NCBI GenBank assembly: GCA_025127975.1
Contig: JAHLYQ010000040.1
Location: 19,694 to 83,693, forward strand
Length of the DNA stretch: 64,000 nucleotides
Reading direction: 5' to 3'
Source: Synechococcus sp. CS-1331
Lineage (GTDB): Bacteria; Cyanobacteriota; Cyanobacteriia; PCC-6307; Cyanobiaceae
A program made the position numbers and the translations under genes. The notes beneath the pieces were generated by a model. It was given only the letters and a program-made list of their open reading frames with translations, was not told the DNA's origin and made no database searches. Within the stretch, counting starts at the first letter, position 1, and every line of letters starts with the position of its first letter. Of the stretch, positions 59,126-64,000 are shown one piece after another.

Positions 59126-59538
59126 GATCCCACAGGAGTAGCAGTAAGCCAGCCATGCCTCTCCAAATGGAACGCCCAGATGGTTGCCCCGCCTAGGCCT
59201 GGGCAGTGTTCCGATGCCAGATTAACAAGCTGTTCAGACACACCGAGACTTTTGAGCAGATCTTTTGCTTCGGCCGATCCTTCAACCAGTGCAGAACGTA
59301 TTGCTGCTCCAACTACCCAGGTCAGATTTGTTTTTGACAGTTCACCGCCATTACTCTCGCATGCAAGCAGAAGATTGCTGCAGCCAGGATGTTTGGCGCG
59401 ATGGGATTTCCAAAGGTCAATGTCGTCTATTCTCAGGTCTATTCGCAAGCGGGCCTCGCCTGTTCCGTACTGAAGCTCCTGCTCCTCTCCGGCTTGTTTA
59501 ATCAGGTCTTTTATGCTTAAAACTTCTTCGTGCAACAT
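59122..59538 (-). CDS. Hypothetical protein coupled to the phycobiliprotein-like gene
   Basis: 138 residues, starting MLHEEVLSIKDLIKQAG. Sequence alternates short strands and helices (LRIDLRIDDIDLWKSHRAKH, CSNLLLACESNGGELSKTNL, WVVGAAIRSALVEGS) with a conserved-looking HCPGLGGATIWAFHLERHGW end. I recognise no family. It is the first gene of the minus-strand run and shares an ATGA overlap with the next gene, so the two proteins are likely made together. Confidence 0.6.
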   Translation of the reverse strand: MLHEEVLSIKDLIKQAGEEQELQYGTGEARLRIDLRIDDIDLWKSHRAKHPGCSNLLLACESNGGELSKTNLTWVVGAAIRSALVEGSAEAKDLLKSLGVSEQLVNLASEHCPGLGGATIWAFHLERHGWLTATPVGS

Positions 59539-59680
59539 GATGGTTGTTCTTTTGCATGGGGTTGGTTGCCCCGGGGGCTGTATATTTATCTTGCCGAGCG
59601 CTCGGGAGCGCTTAATGTTTTGTAACTAGCATTCTGATGCAGATTTTGGCCAAGGCTGTTCGTTTGTATTTTTAATCAAT

Positions 59681-59710
59681 AAAAAGAGCACCCCCGCCAA
59701 TGGGGATGCT
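59681..59710 (-). terminator. Rho-independent terminator of cpcBA
   Basis: On the minus strand AGCATCCCC/GGGGGTGCT (one T-G pair) with loop ATTGGC, then CTTTTT, 28 bases after the cpcA stop. It separates cpcBA from the unknown gene at 59.5 kb. Confidence 0.9.
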
Positions 59711-59738
59711 TTGGGTTGCATTTTGGCAAGAATCCTAA

Positions 59739-60227
59739 TCAAACAAGCGCGTTGATTGCGTAATCGAGATAATTGTTTGCTTCTGTCGATGCTTCGCCGG
59801 CAAGGCCATGGTTTGCCTTGATATAGTTAAGAGCTTCCACGTACCAAGAGGGGGAGAGCTCAAAAGCGCGATTGATCTCATCAATTCCGGCAATCAGGTA
59901 CTCATCCATGGGGCCGGTCCCACCAGCTACGAGGCAGTAGGTGACCATGCGGAGGTAGTAACCGATGTCACGGGAGCACTTTGCCTTGCCGCGGGCGTCA
60001 GCGGCATAGTTTGCACCCTGCATCTGGGTGGTGTAGGGGAACTTATTGTAAACGGCTTGGGCGGCTCCGTTTACTAGGTTGTCTGCGTTCGCTGTCAGGC
60101 CCTTAGCCGCTGCAAGAGCATTTTTGGCGCGGTCAAAGCGACCAAAAGCAGAGTTGAGTTCAGTATTGGAGAGGAAGCGACCCTGGGAATCAGCGGTGGC
60201 GACGGCTTCGGTAAGGGGAGTCTTCAT
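59739..60227 (-). CDS. cpcA: Phycocyanin alpha subunit
   Basis: 162-residue PC alpha chain with a single bilin cysteine, Cys84 in [14 protein letters not shown], the target of CpcE/CpcF (38.4-39.9 kb). Typical features: SRFLSNTE-like start region, [39 protein letters not shown], and C-terminal [11 protein letters not shown]. Codon choice differs from neighbours in the AT-rich block. Follows cpcB after 42 bases. Confidence 0.96.
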   Translation of the reverse strand: MKTPLTEAVATADSQGRFLSNTELNSAFGRFDRAKNALAAAKGLTANADNLVNGAAQAVYNKFPYTTQMQGANYAADARGKAKCSRDIGYYLRMVTYCLVAGGTGPMDEYLIAGIDEINRAFELSPSWYVEALNYIKANHGLAGEASTEANNYLDYAINALV

Positions 60228-60269
60228 GGGAAGGGGGGATAGGTTGGATTGACTTTTTTAGTGAGCTGA

Positions 60270-60788
60270 TCAGCCGACGGCTGCCGCAGCGCGGTCGAAG
60301 TAGGTGCCGATTTCGCTGATTAAAGCTGAGCAGTCCCCTTGGGTGATGCCGTTGCGGTCGTTGGCAATTGCAATGGCGGCGGCCTTCATTTTGCGAACGC
60401 CTTCAGCAACGGAAGCGCCAGGCACGCCGAGGGCCAGGTAGGTTTCCCGAAGGCCGTTGAGGCAGCGGTCTTCCAGTACGGATGCATCGCCGTTGAAAAC
60501 GGCGTAGGTGATGTAACGGAGAATGATGTCCATGTCGCGCAGGCACGCAGCCATGCGGCGGCTGGTGTAGGCGTTCCCTCCAGGAGCTGTAAGCGCCGGC
60601 TGAGCCTCAAAAAGATCGCGCGCCGCATTGGTAACGATCTTTGAAGCGTTTGAGGTGATGCGGTTCACAGCATCCATACGCTTGTTGCTCTCGGCAACCA
60701 TCGCGGCAAGCGCGTCGATCTGACCGGCGTTGATGAATTCGCCACGGGCGTCGGCCTGGGCTACAACCTTGGTGAAGGCGTCGAACAT
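60270..60788 (-). CDS. cpcB: Phycocyanin beta subunit
   Basis: 172-residue PC beta chain starting [18 protein letters not shown]. Bilin cysteines Cys82 ([11 protein letters not shown]) and Cys153 ([10 protein letters not shown]) are present, as in C-PC. The Asn72-type residue precedes ([10 protein letters not shown]). The frame extends upstream to 60917 but without family support; an AGGAG-like RBS precedes the ATG at 60788. First gene of cpcBA; a terminator for the upstream CpcD-like gene lies at 60998. Confidence 0.96.
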   Translation of the reverse strand: MFDAFTKVVAQADARGEFINAGQIDALAAMVAESNKRMDAVNRITSNASKIVTNAARDLFEAQPALTAPGGNAYTSRRMAACLRDMDIILRYITYAVFNGDASVLEDRCLNGLRETYLALGVPGASVAEGVRKMKAAAIAIANDRNGITQGDCSALISEIGTYFDRAAAAVG

Positions 60789-60997
60789 TGGGAAGCTCCT
60801 AGTCGCGACGAAGAGTCGGCAGGGTGGATAAGTTGCCAGGCTGGCCAGGGCACAGGAGCTACGCATTGCCCCATGTGGGCAGGGCGCAGCTATCTGGCTG
60901 TTGTCAACTTGGTGCAACCATTGTCGGCAAGAAGCCAGCCCAGCGACGATCCGCGTAACAAACAGTCACCGCCAGCGTCGCTCCTGAGGCGCCCATC

Positions 60998-61026
60998 AAA
61001 AGCCCCCGCCTGCACAGGCGAGGGCT
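60998..61026 (-). terminator. Terminator between the CpcD-like gene and cpcB
   Basis: A near-perfect 12-base stem (AGCCCTCGCCTG/CAGGCGGGGGCT on the minus strand, loop TG) with a short TTTT tail, 75 bases after the CpcD-like stop. cpcBA therefore probably has its own promoter in the remaining ~210 bases. Confidence 0.8.
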
Positions 61027-61101
61027 GGGTCAGCGCTGGGTCGGTGCCCTGGGCGCTGGAGAGTTTTTCGTGTGGCGAGTTTGTTCAGTGTGGCCGTTTT
61101 T

Positions 61102-61368
61102 TCAGCCGGGAGCCTTTGCCGCTTTGGAAACTGTTTTCCTGCGCGCATGTAGGGCAGATGCCGAGGCGGCATCCAGGTCGCCACCACTGACGGCCACTCC
61201 GGTGATCTTGCCGCCCATGCGCATGGTTTCGTTCATGCGGGTGTAGGGCACATTCATGACCATGTCCGCCGTGCGGGAATAGTCATTGTTGGCGAGGGAG
61301 GTGACGGTGAGTGTGAGCTGTCTGCCGTTGTTGAAGCTGGTGCCTCGGGTGCCGGCTGAAAGCTTCAT
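61102..61368 (-). CDS. cpcD: CpcD-like small rod linker
   Basis: 88 residues with a CpcD domain: LTLTVTSLANNDYSRTADMV then NVPYTRMNETMRMGGKITGV ending AVSGG, matching the cap-linker consensus VPYxRMxExMxxxGGKI. A basic, Ala-rich tail follows (ALHARRKTVSKAAKAPG), unusual for CpcD. Its N terminus KLSAGTRGTSFNNGRQL is also unlike CpcD of model species. Most likely caps the phycocyanin end of the rod. Upstream of cpcBA on the same strand. Confidence 0.72.
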   Translation of the reverse strand: MKLSAGTRGTSFNNGRQLTLTVTSLANNDYSRTADMVMNVPYTRMNETMRMGGKITGVAVSGGDLDAASASALHARRKTVSKAAKAPG

Positions 61369-61777
61369 AGATGAGGGATGGTTAGGGGATTGCCATGACG
61401 TACTGGTTGCCCAGGTCTGCCCGTAAAACGCCCTGAGTCAGGGACAATCTATCGTTTGTCAGTGGCGGTTAATAAACCTTCATTTTTGCGATAATTCTGT
61501 TCAACACCTGACTCACAGGTAAGCAGCGTTGGCGAGAGTCACGGGCGTGGGGCTGAGGGAGGAAGGTGGAGCTGGTTGCCAGCTGGCTGGTGGCTAGGGC
61601 AGTGGGGGAGAAATCTCAACCCAAAGCTGCAATCGGGATCCTTTGGGTCTGTTTTGTCAGGATCCCAAGGTTTTCGGAATCGTTACAAACCATGGGCCCT
61701 GGGGGCTGGGTCCGAGCTTCCCCCTTGGCGTCTGGCGGTGGCGCCGATACCATCCGGCCATCCCACCGCCAATCAGC
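61369..61777. other. Divergent intergenic region
   Basis: About 409 bases between the CpcD-like gene and the plus-strand hypothetical gene. No gene recognised; it must contain both promoters. A frame opening near 61566 lacks any domain. Confidence 0.4.
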
Positions 61778-62182
61778 ATGGCTGTTGAGCTGTCGGTCAC
61801 AGATTGCACCCAGCGGCTGGCCGCTCAGTTGCGGGCCCTCTCCGAGGTCACCGAAACCCTGACCGTCAGGTTGCTCGAGCTGGAGGAACGGCTCCTGGCC
61901 CAGGAATCGATGCTGGAGCCCCTGATGGCGGAAGACACCGAGTTCAGGATGGCGGATACGGAAGATCGCCTTTCCCGATTGGAGGGTTTGCTTAGCGGCG
62001 GCGCGCACATGGGCTCAGATCGGTTTCGAGCGGTTCGCGAGCTACGGCCCGGGCTGGCTGCAGAAGAGATCCAGCAGGAAAGCTTCCTGGAGGTTGGATC
62101 CCAAGAGGTTGGTTTCCAGGAGGAAGGATTCCTACAGGATGACTTCCAGGAGCAGCCTTTCCTCGATGAGCTGAGTGCCTGA
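61778..62182 (+). CDS. Hypothetical coiled-coil protein with acidic repeat tail
   Basis: 134 residues from ATG at 61778 (MAVELSVTDCTQRLAAQLRA). Residues 10-65 form a heptad-like coiled coil (LSEVTETLTVRLLELEERLL). The tail, residues 95-134, repeats a VGSQEVGFQEEGFLQDDFQE pattern of alternating acidic and aromatic residues. Function unknown; small coiled-coil unknowns recur in Synechococcus rod regions. It converges with cpcT 21 bases downstream. Confidence 0.55.
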   Translation: MAVELSVTDCTQRLAAQLRALSEVTETLTVRLLELEERLLAQESMLEPLMAEDTEFRMADTEDRLSRLEGLLSGGAHMGSDRFRAVRELRPGLAAEEIQQESFLEVGSQEVGFQEEGFLQDDFQEQPFLDELSA

Positions 62183-62203
62183 GCTGGGCGACTGAGTTGA
62201 GCT

Positions 62204-62809
62204 TCAGCGCCCCAGTTGGTCTGCCCAGCTGGACGGGATCTCGTTGCTGTAGTCGTCGGTGCGGGCGAATTCAAATGGCCCCGCCAGGGATCCCCAAAGA
62301 TGTTCATGGGTTTGGGGGTCGTGGCCTCGGTCAATGGTGCGCATGCCTGTGGGATTCAGTTCCAGCCGGCTGACCAGATAGGAGGTGGCACCTTTGCGTT
62401 CCACCAGGCAGCGGCAGCCTGGCTCCACTTCGCCAATGAAACCTTCGCCCTCTTCTTGCACCAGATAGGCACAGCCCTGCAGCGGCCGCAGGTCGGAGGC
62501 CTGAATCTGACTGCGGCGTTCGGGGTCGTCGACCGCGCCCCAGAAGCGCTGGTCGTCTATCAGGGCCTGGTTGTGAATGATCAATTGGCCGGCCTGGCGC
62601 TCCGCCCGCAGCACCCGGATCCGATAGGGCGCAGCCGGGTTGATCGCGTAACTCTGCTCGAGCAGCAGGGAACCTGGCTCCAACTGGGATAAGGGGCGGA
62701 ACTTGACCAGGATGTGGGCGTAGAGGGGCGGATTCTCAAAGGCCTGATCCTGGTTGCTGAAGCCGCCGCTCAGCATCCGTACCAATCGCTCCAGGGAGCT
62801 CTCCATCAC
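62204..62809 (-). CDS. cpcT: CpcT-type bilin lyase
   Basis: 201 residues of the CpcT/CpeT family. Motifs: LVRMLSGGFSNQDQAFENPP near the start, LYAHILVKFRPLSQLEPGSL, LLEQSYAINPAAPYRIRVLR, and GCAYLVQEEGEGFIGEVEPG. CpcT attaches PCB to Cys153 of phycocyanin beta. Compared with CpeT at 52.7 kb it lacks the HFHET segment. Nearness to cpcBA supports the PC assignment. Confidence 0.84.
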   Translation of the reverse strand: MMESSLERLVRMLSGGFSNQDQAFENPPLYAHILVKFRPLSQLEPGSLLLEQSYAINPAAPYRIRVLRAERQAGQLIIHNQALIDDQRFWGAVDDPERRSQIQASDLRPLQGCAYLVQEEGEGFIGEVEPGCRCLVERKGATSYLVSRLELNPTGMRTIDRGHDPQTHEHLWGSLAGPFEFARTDDYSNEIPSSWADQLGR

Positions 62810-62840
62810 GCCCGCCCGACCAGGTTCTGCGGAGTTGAAG

Positions 62841-63089
62841 CTACAGGCTCGACCGCGTCAGTCCCAACAGCCGCAGCCGAAACCCAGCCACCTGACGGGC
62901 CAGCTCCGGTTCGTTTGCAAGGAAGGGATGGTCAGCGAGCTGTTGGAGCATCAGCTCCACCTTTGCAGCGGGATCCAGGCCATGGTGGGGATCTCGCTTC
63001 TCGTGCTGGATCCAGGCCTCATCGAAGGCCTGGGCAAAGCTGTCGGCGTTGTTGAACACCCTGTTGGGCTGTTCTGAAGACTCGCGCAT
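62841..63089 (-). CDS. Small hypothetical protein upstream of cpcT
   Basis: 82 residues: MRESSEQPNRVFNNADSFAQ then a helical FDEAWIQHEKRDPHHGLDPA and KVELMLQQLADHPFLANEPE. No family recognised. It ends 31 bases before cpcT on the same strand and may be co-transcribed with it. Confidence 0.5.
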   Translation of the reverse strand: MRESSEQPNRVFNNADSFAQAFDEAWIQHEKRDPHHGLDPAAKVELMLQQLADHPFLANEPELARQVAGFRLRLLGLTRSSL

Positions 63090-63332
63090 GGGGTTGGGGC
63101 AGCCTCCAGGCCTAGGGAAGCATTCTTGAGTTCCTAATGCCAGGACCCAGATTTGAACGAGGTCGGTGGCGGTGTAAGAGTGCTTGAACCACCATATCTG
63201 GTGTTAAGACCCCCTTAGTAACCACCAGATAGGCGGTTGGGGTTGCCACTCCCATACCGCTCCCATACCATTGAGGTCAGTTGCGGCACTTCCAGCGCCC
63301 TCCTTGGAGTTGGGTGCTGGTATGGGAACTCT
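63090..63332. other. Intergenic region with possible recombination site
   Basis: About 240 bases before the integrase fragment. Minus-strand sequence at about 63141-63162 reads GTTCAAATCTGGGTCCTGGC, similar to a tRNA 3' end but without a foldable cloverleaf. Nearby, CACCATATCTGGTG forms a small palindrome and ACCACCAGATAG follows it; CTCCCATACC is repeated twice near 63250. These may be part of an attachment site, but this is inference. Confidence 0.35.
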
Positions 63333-63917
63333 ATGGCAAGGTTGCTTCCCCAGGATTGGTTGGACGGGAGGCGGAAATCCCTTTCTGTGTCCAGAGACTT
63401 GGGTTTGAGAGGTGATTACCCCAGCACTCTCGCCATCTATGTGGTCGGCAAAACCAAGAATCTGGACTGGCGTTATCTCCCTTCTGAGCAGGAGGACCCC
63501 AGAACATTTGCAGGCAGAACTAACCAGGGCAAGGGCAAGCGCAAATACGAAACGGGGAGCACGGGCACTGATGACCCATGGGAGGCAGGCAAAGCGGCCA
63601 TCGCTGCCTCCATTGCCAGGCGGCAACAGCGTCTTTGTGAACTGGAAGGTCAGAAGGTGAATCGTGAACATGCCCTTGCTGCTTACTGGGAGACCTGGAT
63701 AGCGAGACAGGCGACAAAAACTAGACCGAATGCAACTCGTTGGTTGCGGGACAAGCGCCTGCTTTGGAACGGCACGACGGGTATCGGTCATCAGGCGTGG
63801 GCGACGCTCAAGAGTGTTGAGCACATCACCTACCAAGATTTTGATTCGTTCTTTGACATATGTCCGCCGACAATGAAGTTGGCCGGTCCGCGACAAGCTC
63901 GTTGGCCGGTGGGGTGA
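63333..63917 (+). CDS. Site-specific integrase, N-terminal part only (probable pseudogene)
   Basis: About 194 residues starting MARLLPQDWLDGRRKSLSVS. I associate the sequence with phage-type tyrosine integrases of Synechococcus islands: YVVGKTKNLDWRYLPSEQED, AAIAASIARRQQRLCELEGQ, and a core-binding-like region HALAAYWETWIARQATKTRP. After residue ~180 (FDSFFDIC) the frame ends early, with no catalytic R-H-R-Y domain. Truncation by frameshift or junction near 63860 is likely. It marks the edge of an island right of the phycobilisome region. Confidence 0.55.
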   Translation: MARLLPQDWLDGRRKSLSVSRDLGLRGDYPSTLAIYVVGKTKNLDWRYLPSEQEDPRTFAGRTNQGKGKRKYETGSTGTDDPWEAGKAAIAASIARRQQRLCELEGQKVNREHALAAYWETWIARQATKTRPNATRWLRDKRLLWNGTTGIGHQAWATLKSVEHITYQDFDSFFDICPPTMKLAGPRQARWPVG

Positions 63918-64000
63918 GTGCTGGAGACCCTGGTGCCGATGCGCAGGGACCAGGTGATGCCGGCACCACTGACAAGCCACCAACGCAATTTGTTCATGAC
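63860..64000 (+). CDS. Open frame running out of the window
   Basis: A frame from ATG at 63860 (MSADNEVGRSATSSLAGGVS) is open to the right edge, at least 47 residues, rich in Gly, Ala, Asp and Pro. It begins inside the 3' end of the integrase fragment in another frame. It may be the first codons of the next gene or the broken continuation of the integrase locus; no family can be named from so little. Confidence 0.35.
   Translation, partial: MSADNEVGRSATSSLAGGVSAGDPGADAQGPGDAGTTDKPPTQFVHD

Noticed and set aside
63140-63165. Possible tRNA gene from the GTTCAAATCTGGGTCCTGGC stretch
   Set aside because: No paired acceptor or anticodon arm can be found nearby; at most a partial tRNA-tail-like sequence.
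63204-63983. 259-residue minus-strand frame at the right edge
   Set aside because: Antisense of the integrase fragment, no recognisable domain.

Overview
This window reads as chromosome of a picocyanobacterium of the Cyanobium/Synechococcus group. Evidence: psaD, a cpeBA phycoerythrin operon, a cpcBA phycocyanin operon, bilin biosynthesis genes, a ferrochelatase with a chlorophyll-binding tail, a CAAD thylakoid protein, LdpA, NdhN, CrtD and several small cyanobacteria-only families. The left ~40 kb is very GC-rich and tightly packed. The phycobiliproteins predict a pigment type with phycocyanin plus phycoerythrin I; no phycoerythrin II (mpeBA) is present here. The assignment to lineage and pigment type is inference from gene content.

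Layout. 1-40 kb is housekeeping: ndhN (5' cut), ldpA, a P-loop/R3H ATPase, tRNA-Gln, a HAD hydrolase, recA with an upstream SOS-type palindrome, a helicase-like gene with two small cyanobacterial genes, tyrA, crtD, a fructosamine-kinase-like gene, CAAD, an M67 peptidase with moeB-rhodanese, a doubled cobalamin adenosyltransferase, larE, speD, recF, tRNA-Arg, then a minus-strand run GNAT-ppc-gshA-trpE, psaD, a degenerate histidine kinase with rodA and mrp, hemF, an amidase, ccbB, rnd, an LpxB-related gene, tRNA-Cys, purM, rlpA, panC/cmk, a protein-tyrosine phosphatase and cpcF-cpcE.

40-46 kb links tetrapyrrole and bilin metabolism: ho1, hemH, pebA, pebB and a CpcS/CpeS-type lyase. From 46 to 63 kb lies the phycobilisome rod region: cpeBA with its terminator, cpeZ, cpeF, a DUF2656 gene, a small CpcD-like protein, cpeY, then on the minus strand cpeS-cpeT-cpeR, three phycoerythrin rod linkers (one with two linker domains), a pentapeptide-repeat protein, a divergent phycobiliprotein-like protein with a small unknown partner, cpcBA, a CpcD-like linker and cpcT. 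A degraded transposase sits just upstream of cpeBA, and an integrase N-terminal fragment closes the window, so the rod region is bordered by mobile-element debris. The block from about 51 to 59.6 kb is visibly richer in A+T than the rest.

Together, Ho1 opens heme to biliverdin, PebA and PebB reduce it to phycoerythrobilin, the lyases (CpeS, CpeT, CpeY/CpeZ, CpeF, CpcE/CpcF, CpcT and the CpcS-like protein) attach bilins to CpeA/CpeB and CpcA/CpcB, linkers build the rods, and CpeR is the expected activator. The most interesting uncharacterised part is the chain pentapeptide protein / phycobiliprotein-like protein / 138-residue protein at 57.7-59.5 kb, plus the orphan CpcD-like protein at 50.6 kb.
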